Below, one piece after another: positions 45,422 to 55,285 of a stretch of 55,285 nt of DNA. Position numbers and translations under genes: made by a program. This DNA is from Lysobacterales bacterium (GTDB lineage: Bacteria; Pseudomonadota; Gammaproteobacteria; Xanthomonadales; Wenzhouxiangellaceae). The notes below the pieces were generated by a model that saw nothing but the letters and a program-made list of their open reading frames with translations, did not search any database and was not told the DNA's origin. Within the stretch, counting starts at the first letter, position 1; every line of letters starts with the position of its first letter. The stretch covers positions 1 through 55,285 of the forward strand of contig PBLG01000016.1 of NCBI GenBank assembly GCA_002722315.1, in the 5' to 3' direction.

Positions 45422-46414
45422 ATGAAACTGGTCTGCCCGGCCGGCTCGCTTCCCGCGCTTTTCGAGGCCGTCGACAACGGCGCCGATGCCGTTTATCTCG
45501 GCTTTCGCGACACCACCAACGCCCGCGCGTTTCCGGGCCTCAACTTCTCGCCCAGAGACCTCGCACGCGGGCTCAAACATGCCCGTGCGGCAGGTTGCGA
45601 AATCTTCCTGGCGCTCAACACGTATCCAACGTGCCGGAAGCTTGGCCAGGCATTCGATGCGGTGGATCGTGCCTCCGACCTCGGCGCCGATGCATTGATC
45701 GTTGCCGAAATTTCAGTACTGGAATATGCCGCAAACAACTACCCGGATCTGCGCCGCCACCTTTCCGTACAGGGATCGGCGACTACACCCGCCGCACTGG
45801 ACTTCTACAAGCAGCAGTTCGGAATTTCCCGCGCCGTGCTGCCGCGCGTGCTGGCCCTGCAACAGGTCGAACATCTGGCGGCCACCGCACCGGTGGAACT
45901 GGAAGTATTCGCTTTCGGCAGCCTCTGCATAATGGTCGAGGGCCGCTGTCAACTGTCGAGCTACGCGACCGGAAAGTCACCCAACTGCGACGGCGTGTGC
46001 TCACCGCCCGAATACGTATCCTGGAGCGAGAGCGCCGAAGGTCGCAGCGTGCGGCTGAACGGCCTCCTGATCGACCGCTTCGAGGCCGACGAGCGCGCCG
46101 GCTATCCAACCGTGTGCAAGGGTCGTTACCGCGTGGACGGCCGGCTGATGCACGCACTGGAAGAACCGGTGAGCCTCAACACGCTGGACCTGCTGCCGCG
46201 CCTGACCGCGTGCGGAGTTACCGCGGTCAAGATCGAGGGACGGCAGCGCAGCCCAGCCTACGTGGGCGCAGTGACGCGCATCTGGCGACAGGCCATCGAC
46301 CGCCTCGCAAGCGGTCGGCAACCCGCAGTGGATCCACAGTGGCACAAGACGCTCAGCGGGCTTTCCGAAGGCAGCCAGGTGACGCTGGGTCCTTACCAGC
46401 GAGCATGGCAATGA
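45422..46414 (+). CDS. ubiU: UbiU, O2-independent ubiquinone hydroxylation protein
   Basis: A 330-residue U32-family protein. The four [4Fe-4S] ligands fall at Cys169, Cys176, Cys193 and Cys232, the same numbering as E. coli UbiU. With UbiV it forms the complex that hydroxylates the ubiquinone ring without O2. AAGGA precedes the ATG at 45422; a longer frame from 45347 is not needed. The stop overlaps the ubiV start, and an FNR/DNR box lies 64 bases upstream. Confidence 0.95.
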   Translation: MKLVCPAGSLPALFEAVDNGADAVYLGFRDTTNARAFPGLNFSPRDLARGLKHARAAGCEIFLALNTYPTCRKLGQAFDAVDRASDLGADALIVAEISVLEYAANNYPDLRRHLSVQGSATTPAALDFYKQQFGISRAVLPRVLALQQVEHLAATAPVELEVFAFGSLCIMVEGRCQLSSYATGKSPNCDGVCSPPEYVSWSESAEGRSVRLNGLLIDRFEADERAGYPTVCKGRYRVDGRLMHALEEPVSLNTLDLLPRLTACGVTAVKIEGRQRSPAYVGAVTRIWRQAIDRLASGRQPAVDPQWHKTLSGLSEGSQVTLGPYQRAWQ

Positions 46415-47376
46415 TGCCGGTCAATCCCGCAGCCGAAGACGAAGATTCTGCCCGGCCGGCGACCGGGACGACCCGAACATCGAACATGCGTCTGTCGATC
46501 GGCCCGATCCAGTATTTCTGGCCGCGCGAGCGTGTCGAGAAATTCTACGAGGGCCTGGCCAAGCACTCGCCGCTGGTGATCTATCTCGGCGAGACGGTTT
46601 GCAGCAAGCGGCGGGAGCTTGATAGAGACGCCTGGATTGCGCTTGCCCGAATGCTGGCCGATCACGGCCACGAAGTCATCGTGTCGACGCTTTCGCTCAT
46701 CGAGGCTGGATCCGAGCTCGGCGCCTGCCGACGCACGGTCGAGAACGGCGAGTTCACCATCGAAGCCAACGACATGTCTGCAGTTCAGTTCCTTCTCGAA
46801 CGAAAACTGCCGTTCGTCGCCGGGCCGGGCATCAATCTTTACAACCACCTGGCGATCGACTATCTGCGCCGCAACGGCATGTTCCGACTGTCGCTGCCGG
46901 TCGAACTTGGGCGAAAACACCTCGAGGCTGTGCGGGAACACGCGCGCGAAGCGGGCATGCAACTGCCGGAAATCGAGATCCACGCCTGGGGCCGGCTTCC
47001 GCTGGCATGGTCGGCGCGCTGCTTCACCGCGCGCGCCGTCGGACGCGGCAAGGATCAGTGCCGCTTCGAATGTATTCACCACCCCGAGGGCCAGCACGTG
47101 AGTACCCGCGAGGGCGAGGATTTCCTTAACCTCAACGGCGTCCAGGTCCAGAGCGCAGCGGTGCAGGACCTCTCCGCACGCGCCGACGAACTCGCCGCCG
47201 CCGGCGTCGACATCCTGAGGCTGTACCCGCAGGCCGAAGGTCTCGATACCGTCATCCAGCGCTTCGAGTCCGCGCTGGCCGGCCACCCGATTCAGGCCGC
47301 CGAGGGCAGTGTGGATGGCTACTGGCTGGGGGCGGTCGGTATGGAAGCGGGATTGCGCCCATCGACCTTGCCATGA
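46411..47376 (+). CDS. ubiV: UbiV, partner of UbiU in anaerobic ubiquinone synthesis
   Basis: A 321-residue U32-family protein. From the second candidate start (ATG 46486, MRLSIGPIQYFWPRE) the cluster cysteines fall at 39, 179, 192 and 196, matching E. coli UbiV within one residue. The ATG at 46411 overlaps the ubiU stop (ATGA) and would add 25 low-complexity residues (MMPVNPAAEDEDSARPATG...). Neither start has a clear RBS, so I give the coupled one and name 46486 as the alternative. UbiU and UbiV work as a heterodimer, and ubiT is at 22903-23406. Confidence 0.92.
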   Translation: MMPVNPAAEDEDSARPATGTTRTSNMRLSIGPIQYFWPRERVEKFYEGLAKHSPLVIYLGETVCSKRRELDRDAWIALARMLADHGHEVIVSTLSLIEAGSELGACRRTVENGEFTIEANDMSAVQFLLERKLPFVAGPGINLYNHLAIDYLRRNGMFRLSLPVELGRKHLEAVREHAREAGMQLPEIEIHAWGRLPLAWSARCFTARAVGRGKDQCRFECIHHPEGQHVSTREGEDFLNLNGVQVQSAAVQDLSARADELAAAGVDILRLYPQAEGLDTVIQRFESALAGHPIQAAEGSVDGYWLGAVGMEAGLRPSTLP

Positions 47377-47795
47377 CGCAGCCAGACATTTCGGCGGTTG
47401 ACGCTATGGCCGGTATCCGGAACCACTGGTCCCGGCTCAAGTCCGGGGCGGCGTGAAAAGAGCCGTATCGCGCGCCCGGAAGGGTTGGCCGCGCCTGCTA
47501 TCGCAGACTGGCCGCCTTCGGCGGTTGCAGCGCATCGAGCTCGCGCCTGCGGCGCTCGGGTCGAACCTCTTGTTTATTGGTCGGAGATTCGAACCCTCAG
47601 ACCGCCGGATTCGCGGCCGGGCCGTCGCGAGGCATTGCCAGGTGCGGTAGCTGGGGTGTTTTGCGACCGAGCGACCCGCTGGCGCAGCCGAAGCTGCGTT
47701 GAGGATTCGCGACCGAGCAAAACGCCGCAGATGCCGTGCCTGGCGAGGCCGCAGCAGGTCCGGTCGCGAATCCGGCGGGCTCCTGGGCGCTTCAA

Positions 47796-47832
47796 ATAAA
47801 AAGCCCCGCGCGAGGCGGGGCTTTTCTTATTT
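47796..47832. terminator. Symmetric terminator hairpin (internal copy)
   Basis: Stem AAGCCCCGC (47801-47809) with its complement (47815-47823), A-rich on the left and T-rich on the right, so it can terminate in both directions. It is a near copy of the hairpin at 47953-47975 and probably marks a decayed tRNA unit. Confidence 0.75.
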
Positions 47833-47941
47833 ATGGCGCGCCCGGAAGGATTGCCGGCGCTTCGCGCCAGCGAGCTCGCGCCTGCGGCGCTCGGGTCGAA
47901 CCTCTTGTTTATTGGTCGGAGGTTCGAACCCTTCCGGGCGC

Positions 47942-47975
47942 TTCAAATAAAAAAACCCCGCACAAGGCGGGGTTT
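47942..47975 (-). terminator. tRNA-Arg terminator
   Basis: Nine-base stem (47953-47961 with 47967-47975, loop ACAAG) just past the 3' end of tRNA-Arg, followed on the minus strand by a T-rich run (47942-47952). Confidence 0.85.
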
Positions 47976-47982
47976 TCATATT

Positions 47983-48059
47983 TGGCGCGCCCGGAAGGAT
48001 TCGAACCTCCGACCGCCTGGTTCGTAGCCAGGTACTCTATCCAACTGAGCTACGGGCGC
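47983..48059 (-). tRNA. tRNA-Arg (anticodon ACG), CCA encoded
   Basis: A 77-nt cloverleaf: acceptor stem GCGCCCG/CGGGCGC, D-arm with AGCTCAGTTGGATAGAGT, anticodon stem CCTGG/CCAGG with loop CTACGAA (anticodon ACG), and T-arm GGAGG TTCGAAT CCTTC. Discriminator G and the CCA end are encoded. The ACG anticodon, with A34 changed to inosine, reads CGT, CGC and CGA. Its 3' part is duplicated several times in the adjoining DNA. Confidence 0.97.
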
Positions 48060-48097
48060 GTGCAAGCCGCGTATTGTCATTCAGCATTCCGGATTTG

Positions 48098-49186
48098 TCA
48101 ACCGGTCTGCGTGTTCAATGCGTCCAGGCGCGGGTGGATCAATCGGCGATACAGCGGAGGTACGAATGCGATCGGGAGCATTGCCGAGTAGCCCAGCGGC
48201 AGCTGGGGCGCGTCGGGCCAGCTTCTGAGTTGCGTGAACGGCCGGCTGGGGTATGCGTGGTGGTCGGAGTGGCGCTGCAGCTGCAGCAGCATGCCGTTGC
48301 TGAGCCAGAAATCCGAATTCCAGGAATGCCGAGGCTCCGGGCGCTCGTAGCGGCCGTTTTCCAGCTGCCGGCGTTTCAGGCCGTAGTGCTCGACGTAGTT
48401 GATGATTTCCAGCGAGGCGGCCGCGACGAGGCCCTGGGCCAGGAAGCCTGCCACGCCGATCCAGCCGGCGATCAGCCAGGCGGCGGCCGCAAACACGATG
48501 ACGACAAGTTGCCAGCCGATCAGCTCATTGTGCAGCGAGATCGGTGATTTTCCAATGCGCCGCAGGCGCTCGGCCTCGAGTCGCCAGCCGTTGATGGTGT
48601 TCCGGACCAGTGCCCTCGGCACGAAGCGGTACACGATCTCGCCGCGCGGGGCAGAAGACGGGTCCTTTTCGGTCGCCACCCAGACATGGTGGCCGCGCAC
48701 GTGCTCGATCTTGAAGGTGGCGTAATTTACCGAACTCAGCAACAACCCACCTATGGTCCGGTCCAGGCGACTCCTGCGGTGGATCAACTCGTGCGCGACG
48801 TTGATGGCCAGCACGCCGCCGACATAGCCCAGCGACAACACCCAGAGGATGCCCGCCCACCATGGCATGCCCGGAAGCACGGCCAGCGAGCCGAACACCA
48901 CCGCCAGTTGGACCGGCAGGCACAGCCACGGCACCAGGCGTCGGTTCAGCCAGGTGTCCTGGGCCTGGACCGGCGGCTGCCGATCGCGGCCGATCAGCCA
49001 GTCAGTCAACGGAAGCAAGCCATAAAGCCAGACGATCGGCAGGACCGTCCAGAGAAACGATCCCGTCACCTGAATCATCCACCAGGAAAGCGGCATCAGC
49101 GCCGGTACCGTGAACACCAGCCAGTAGCCGAGGGGGCGAAGACGAACCTTGAACGACTGAACGTCGGACATTGCAGCGACTGTCAT
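48098..49186 (-). CDS. alkB: AlkB-type integral-membrane alkane monooxygenase
   Basis: A 362-residue membrane-bound di-iron hydroxylase of the alkane-monooxygenase/fatty-acid desaturase family. The histidine boxes are complete: HELIH, HVRGHH, NYVEHYG and LQRHSDHH. Six or so membrane helices surround them. It would hydroxylate the terminal carbon of alkanes with O2 and electrons from rubredoxin; no rubredoxin gene is visible nearby. I start at 49186, preceded by GGAGGA; a longer frame to 49378 runs into the porin promoter. The O2 requirement contrasts with the surrounding anaerobic genes. Confidence 0.92.
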   Translation of the reverse strand: MTVAAMSDVQSFKVRLRPLGYWLVFTVPALMPLSWWMIQVTGSFLWTVLPIVWLYGLLPLTDWLIGRDRQPPVQAQDTWLNRRLVPWLCLPVQLAVVFGSLAVLPGMPWWAGILWVLSLGYVGGVLAINVAHELIHRRSRLDRTIGGLLLSSVNYATFKIEHVRGHHVWVATEKDPSSAPRGEIVYRFVPRALVRNTINGWRLEAERLRRIGKSPISLHNELIGWQLVVIVFAAAAWLIAGWIGVAGFLAQGLVAAASLEIINYVEHYGLKRRQLENGRYERPEPRHSWNSDFWLSNGMLLQLQRHSDHHAYPSRPFTQLRSWPDAPQLPLGYSAMLPIAFVPPLYRRLIHPRLDALNTQTG

Positions 49187-49371
49187 CGAGATGATCCTCC
49201 AGGCCTGGTTGGCGGGACACCGGCCGGCCCGAACGTCGAAGCGCCGCAGCGCGTCACCGCGCTCGGCGGCTGGCCCGACATGTTCGTGGGCTGCCGGTCG
49301 AGGTCGAGTATAGAAGGAGGCCTCGCCGCGCGCAAATCCTGCAACCCGTAATCGATGCAAGTTAACAGCAT

Positions 49372-49413
49372 TTGACATGGCTCAATTCCGTATATAATGC
49401 ATGTGAAATACTT
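49372..49413 (+). promoter_or_regulatory. Porin/nirS-region promoter with FNR/DNR-like box
   Basis: TTGACA (49372-49377) and TATAAT (49393-49398) give a sigma70-like promoter, though the 15-base spacer is short. TTGACATGGCTCAA (49372-49385) also resembles an FNR/DNR box (8 of 10). ATGCATGTGAAATACTT (49398 on) partly matches the NsrR pattern. Together they suggest anaerobic/NO control of the porin and perhaps nirS. Confidence 0.5.
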
Positions 49414-49440
49414 CTTTTGAACTTCCAACAGTGTCCCGCA

Positions 49441-50664
49441 ATGAACATGATGAGACATTCGACCCGCCTGCTCGCTTTTTTCTGCGCCGCCGCCTCGGTC
49501 TCCGTGCTGACGCCCGCCGGCCATGCGCAGACGCTCTCCGACGCGCTGGCCGCAAGTCGCTGGGGACTGGACTTCCGCCACCGTATCGAACTCGTCGACG
49601 AGGACGGTTTTTCCGATAACGCCCGGGCCTCCACGCTGCGGACCCGGCTGAACCTGAAGACCGGGAGCTATGAGGGACTGCAGGCGTTCATCGAGTTCTC
49701 CGACGTCCGCGAGATCGGCCTGGACGACTTCAACGCCGGCGCCGGCGCCACGCCGGACCGCAACCGCTTTCCCGTGGTCGCCGATGCCGAAGACACGCGC
49801 GTCAACCAGGCCTGGCTGGGCTTCAAGCCCGGCGAGCGCCTCGAGATCCGCGCCGGGCGACAGCGCATCAAGCTCGACAACGACCGCTTCGTCGGCAACG
49901 TCGGCTGGCGCCAGAACGAGCAGACCTACGACGGCGCAAGCCTGGAGTGGAACCATGATCGCTGGAACGTGTTCTACAGCTACGTCGGTCACGTCAACCG
50001 GATCTTCGACAGCAGTGTACCGGCAGGCGATCACGACCACGACACCCACCTGGTCAATGCGTCGTTCGATGTCGCCGATGGCCATGCGCTGACCGGCTAC
50101 CTCTACGACATCGAGGACCGGGACCAGCAGGCATTCTCCAGTCGCACGCTCGGTCTGCGCTACACCGGAAGCGCCGGGCTGCTGAGCTGGCTGACCGAAT
50201 ACGCACGCCAGTCGGACGCCGGGGACAATCCGACCGACTACGATGCCGATTACCTGCACCTGCGCGCCGATATCGCGCTCGATCCGCGCTTCGAACCCGT
50301 CGCCGGTTTCGAACGGCTCGAAGGCTCTCGGTCGGCCGGCGAGGCATTTCGCACGCCGCTGGCCACGCTGCACGCATTCAACGGCTGGGCCGATCGCTTT
50401 CTGACCACCCCCGACACCGGACTCGAAGATATCTACGGCGGTTTCACGGGCCGAAACGGACGCCTCGGCTGGAACCTGACCTTGCACCGCTTCGAGAGCG
50501 AAGCGACCGGCGCGCGCTTCGGCGACGAGATCGACGCCTCCGTGTCCATCGACGTGGCCGAGAAGGTCGCCCTGCTGCTGCAGGTCGCCCACTTCGATTC
50601 GAGCAGTGCCGAACTCGCCGGCGCCACCAAATTCTGGGCCCAGCTCAGCCTGGCCCTGCCCTGA
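49441..50664 (+). CDS. Outer-membrane porin, alginate-export (AlgE-like) family
   Basis: A 407-residue outer-membrane beta-barrel. A signal peptide (residues 1-30, ending GHAQ) precedes a barrel with alternating strands that begins WGLDFRHRIELVDEDG; WAQLSLALP is the last strand. It resembles the alginate-export porin family (PF13372), whose members are often general anion porins. It lies 98 bases upstream of nirS on the same strand, and its promoter has an FNR-like box, so nitrite or another anion could be its cargo; that is inference. Confidence 0.82.
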   Translation: MNMMRHSTRLLAFFCAAASVSVLTPAGHAQTLSDALAASRWGLDFRHRIELVDEDGFSDNARASTLRTRLNLKTGSYEGLQAFIEFSDVREIGLDDFNAGAGATPDRNRFPVVADAEDTRVNQAWLGFKPGERLEIRAGRQRIKLDNDRFVGNVGWRQNEQTYDGASLEWNHDRWNVFYSYVGHVNRIFDSSVPAGDHDHDTHLVNASFDVADGHALTGYLYDIEDRDQQAFSSRTLGLRYTGSAGLLSWLTEYARQSDAGDNPTDYDADYLHLRADIALDPRFEPVAGFERLEGSRSAGEAFRTPLATLHAFNGWADRFLTTPDTGLEDIYGGFTGRNGRLGWNLTLHRFESEATGARFGDEIDASVSIDVAEKVALLLQVAHFDSSSAELAGATKFWAQLSLALP

Positions 50665-50741
50665 TTGCCGAGCAATTTTCTGCAATGAAACTTTGCACGA
50701 AATCGATAACACGCGTAACCTGAACCCATCAATGCACTTGA

Positions 50742-52889
<2,148 letters not shown>

Positions 52890-52902
52890 GCTTCTGGTAA
52901 TC

Positions 52903-52938
52903 GCCCCGGTGCCGAATTCGGCGCCGGGGCATTTTTTT
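52903..52938 (+). terminator. nirS rho-independent terminator
   Basis: A GC-rich hairpin (GCCCCGG at 52903-52909 with CCGGGGC at 52924-52930, inner GCCGAATTCGGC palindrome) is followed by seven T residues. It lies 13 bases past the nirS stop. Confidence 0.9.
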
Positions 52939-52965
52939 GCCCGAACAAGGAAAACGAGAACCATC

Positions 52966-55185
52966 ATGATTCGCAATTACACCAGCTCCCGAACAATGCG
53001 GTTCCGTGCGATCCATGCCCTGGCCGCGGTCTGCCTGCTGGCCGGGCTTTCGCCGGCTGCTGCCCAAGACGCTCGGGATGATGAATCGGAGCAGGAACTC
53101 GAACTCGAGACCGTGACGGTGGTGGCCACCCGCCAGCCCCGGAGCCTGTCCGAGGTCGCCGGCACCATCACCGTGCTTGACGCCGAGCGCATCGAGCGCG
53201 ACGTGGCGCTGGACATCGAGGACCTGGTGCGCTACGAGCCGGGCGTGGACGTCGACGGCGGCGGCACGCGCTTCGGCTTCGGCGGCTTCCGCATCCGCGG
53301 GCTCGGCGGCAGCCGGACGGCTATTGTCATCGACAACGTCCCGGCGGCGGACCGTTTCACGGTCGGCAACTTCGCCGATTCCGGCCGCGGCCTGCTCGAG
53401 CTGGGACTGGTCAGCCGGGTCGAGATCCTCAGGGGTCCGGCCTCGACGATCTACGGGTCCAAGGCCCTGGGCGGCGTGGTCGCCGTCTCCCTTCTCGAGG
53501 CCGAAGACCTGCTGTTCGGCCAGCCGCGGGCCACTCGAATCGACCTGGCCGGCGGCGGCGAGAACAATCGATTCCGCACGACAGCCGCGCACGCGATGCG
53601 CAGCGGGGACTGGTCCGGCGTACTGGCCGCCAGCGTCCAGACCGCCGACGAACTCGACGTCGCGGGCCTGCCCGAGTCGATGGCCGAGGACCGGCTCGAC
53701 CGCGACCAGGGCGCGTTCGTGTTCCGGGCCGGTCGCAATACGGATCTCGGGCGTATCCGCCTGACCCTGGACGGCATTCGCGAAGAGCGCGAAAGCGACC
53801 TGAGGGCGCTGCTGGGCACCGGCAGATTCCGCAACACCACGTCGCTGGCCGGCGACGACCGCCGCCACCAGTGGCGCGTCCTGCTGGACCACCACTTCGA
53901 TCGGATCGGCCCCGTCGACCGCGGCCAGTGGCGGCTGTGGCACCAGGTGACCGATACATCCCAGCAGACCGACGAATCTCGCCCGCTGGCCGCCACGCCG
54001 GTGGACCTGTTCCGGCGCTTCGATTTCCGCCAGGAAAACACGGGGCTGGGCGCCGATTTCGAATCGGAATTGCGCTTCGCCGGCTTCCGTCACCGCATCG
54101 GCTACGGCTTCGAGGTCGTGCAAAGCGACCTGGAGCAGCAGCGCTTCGCCACCCAGACCAACCTGGAGACTGGCGCGCTGACCACCACCGTCCTCGGCGA
54201 GCGTTTTCCGCTGCGCGACTTTCCGCGAACCGAAGTCACCGAGGCGGGCATGTACCTGTTCGACGAGATCCTGCTGTGGCCCGGCGGCCCGACCCTCAGC
54301 CCGGGCGCGCGATTCGAATACTACGAGCTCGACAGCGAGCCCGACCCGCTGTTCACCAGCGCGTTCCCCGACGCCGAGATCGTCGACCTGGATACCACCG
54401 CCTGGGCACCGCGCGTCGGCCTGGTGTGGCCGATGAGCAACTCGCTGGATGTTTTCTTCCAGTTCGCCCGCGGCTTCCGCTCGCCGCCGTTCGAGGACGT
54501 CAACATCGGCCTGGATATCCCGCAGTTCGGTATTCGCGCCATTCCCAATCCCGACCTGGAACCCGAGCGCGGCCACACTCTGGAAACCGGAATCCGCTAT
54601 CGCACCGGCAGCACCATGCTCGACCTGGCCGTGTTCCGCAATCGATTCAAGGACTTCATCGACACCCGGGCCCTTGTCGGATTCGACCCGGCCACCGGGG
54701 TGCTGTTGTTCCAGTCGATCAACCGCGACCGGGTCGAGATCGAGGGCGCCGAACTGCGGGCCCGCCGGGCGCTCGGCTACGGCTTCGACCTCGAACTGGC
54801 CGCCGAGTGGACCCGCGGCGAGGACCGAAGCACCGATCGCTCCCTGGCCGGCATCAGCCCGCCTCAGGCGATCGCTGCGCTCAGCTATGCCCCGACGCCG
54901 GACTGGGAAATCCGCTTCATCACGACCGCAACGCGAACCCAGCGGCAACTGGAAGATGAGCAAGGCGACCCGCTGTTCTCGGCCCCCGGCAGCACCGTAT
55001 TCGACCTGACAGGCCAATGGCGGATCACGCCTGAACTCAGTCTCTCGGCCGGCGTCTTCAACCTCACCGACAAGCGCTGGTTCAACCACGCCAACGTGAT
55101 CAACCGCCCGCCCGGCGATCCGGTGCTGCCGCTGCTGGCCGAGCCGGGGAGAAACGTCAGGGCAACGTTGGGGTGGCGCTTCTAG
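52966..55185 (+). CDS. TonB-dependent outer-membrane receptor (hemoglobin/transferrin type)
   Basis: A 739-residue TonB-dependent receptor. The signal peptide covers about residues 11-34 (ending PAAAQ), followed by a TonB-box-like ETVTVVATRQPRS, a plug domain (about 55-170, with FRIRGLGGSRTAIVIDNVP and VEILRGPASTIYGSKALGG), and a 22-strand barrel ending NVRATLGWRF with C-terminal Phe. The family pattern fits heme or hemoglobin receptors, which would suit an iron-demanding denitrifier. The start at 52966 is chosen over 52996. The nirS terminator lies upstream, so it probably has its own promoter. Confidence 0.92.
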   Translation: MIRNYTSSRTMRFRAIHALAAVCLLAGLSPAAAQDARDDESEQELELETVTVVATRQPRSLSEVAGTITVLDAERIERDVALDIEDLVRYEPGVDVDGGGTRFGFGGFRIRGLGGSRTAIVIDNVPAADRFTVGNFADSGRGLLELGLVSRVEILRGPASTIYGSKALGGVVAVSLLEAEDLLFGQPRATRIDLAGGGENNRFRTTAAHAMRSGDWSGVLAASVQTADELDVAGLPESMAEDRLDRDQGAFVFRAGRNTDLGRIRLTLDGIREERESDLRALLGTGRFRNTTSLAGDDRRHQWRVLLDHHFDRIGPVDRGQWRLWHQVTDTSQQTDESRPLAATPVDLFRRFDFRQENTGLGADFESELRFAGFRHRIGYGFEVVQSDLEQQRFATQTNLETGALTTTVLGERFPLRDFPRTEVTEAGMYLFDEILLWPGGPTLSPGARFEYYELDSEPDPLFTSAFPDAEIVDLDTTAWAPRVGLVWPMSNSLDVFFQFARGFRSPPFEDVNIGLDIPQFGIRAIPNPDLEPERGHTLETGIRYRTGSTMLDLAVFRNRFKDFIDTRALVGFDPATGVLLFQSINRDRVEIEGAELRARRALGYGFDLELAAEWTRGEDRSTDRSLAGISPPQAIAALSYAPTPDWEIRFITTATRTQRQLEDEQGDPLFSAPGSTVFDLTGQWRITPELSLSAGVFNLTDKRWFNHANVINRPPGDPVLPLLAEPGRNVRATLGWRF

Positions 55186-55285
55186 GCTGAAGTTCTCCGA
55201 TAGTGCTGCGATAAAACGTCTCTATTTCAATGGCATAGCGGCATTCCGCCGTGCGCTGACTGGCTACAGCCTGATTTGGGTGGCC

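Larger units (their letters stand above)
47377..47982. repeat. Repeat-rich non-coding region with tRNA-Arg 3'-end copies
   Basis: No gene is credible here. A 61-base unit at 47537-47597 recurs almost exactly at 47872-47932. Copies of the 3' end of the neighbouring tRNA-Arg occur in the same orientation at 47834-47852 (19 bases identical), partly at 47470-47483, and inverted at 47914-47941 (27 of 28). Two similar terminator hairpins sit inside. The layout looks like repeated duplication and decay of a tRNA-plus-terminator unit. Confidence 0.75.

Noticed and set aside
47398..47799. Open frames in the repeat region before tRNA-Arg
   Set aside because: They translate tRNA-like and repeat DNA and have no RBS or domain. 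Such frames are common artefacts beside tRNA genes.

Overview
The window (55,285 bp, GC-rich) looks like chromosome of a denitrifying gammaproteobacterium. Gene content and style (KatG, UbiTUV, SIMPL, NfeD/slipin, S9 peptidase, AlkB-type hydroxylase, tRNA-Arg with encoded CCA) suggest something near Wenzhouxiangella or the Xanthomonadales. That placement is inference from content; no 16S rRNA is present.

Layout. 1-3863: an inverted-repeat, non-coding left flank, then a SIMPL protein and an NfeD protease/slipin pair. 3864-6915: a secreted S9 peptidase and a quinone-oxidoreductase-like enzyme. 6960-11482: an NO-response module made of a single-subunit quinol NO reductase (minus strand) divergent from YbaN-NnrS-NsrR, with NsrR-like half-sites between them. 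11479-20612: a YeiH transporter, a small DUF2845-like secreted protein, an exported KatG, and a TetR/adaptor/RND efflux operon. 20733-22362: a zinc-finger protein and a second NnrS.

22341-33185 (minus strand) is the most unusual part. It is a tightly coupled respiratory operon: a small membrane protein, a CuA subunit II, a heme-copper subunit I lacking the active-site tyrosine (NO-reductase-like), CtaB, a SCO protein, a cytochrome b fused to a ferredoxin and an MvhD-like domain, an unknown protein, a second subunit-I-like protein that has lost two CuB histidines, a 62-residue membrane protein and a ferritin-like protein. A cytochrome c, a second SCO, UbiT and a DnrO-like protein follow. Most junctions are 1-4 base start/stop overlaps.

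33283-39662: an Lcl/DUF1566 lipoprotein, a DNR-type Crp/Fnr regulator with an FNR/DNR box upstream, an intact ISL3-family element with a perfect 8-bp target duplication, then a PLP decarboxylase coupled to an FAD-linked oxidase. 39713-47376: surface-polysaccharide genes (flippase, pyruvyltransferase-like protein, two unknowns) interleaved with ubiD and ubiUV; ubiUV has an FNR/DNR box. 47377-48059: a repeat-rich stretch next to tRNA-Arg(ACG). 48098-55185: an AlkB-type hydroxylase, a porin, an N-terminally extended cytochrome cd1 nitrite reductase and a TonB-dependent receptor.

How the parts fit together: NirS makes NO. Two different NO reductases can remove it. NsrR and DNR are the likely NO and anoxia regulators. 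NnrS proteins, YbaN and the ferritin-like protein probably help with NO tolerance. UbiT/U/V and UbiD would keep ubiquinone available without O2. No nitrate reductase, heme d1 biosynthesis genes or nosZ occur in the window.
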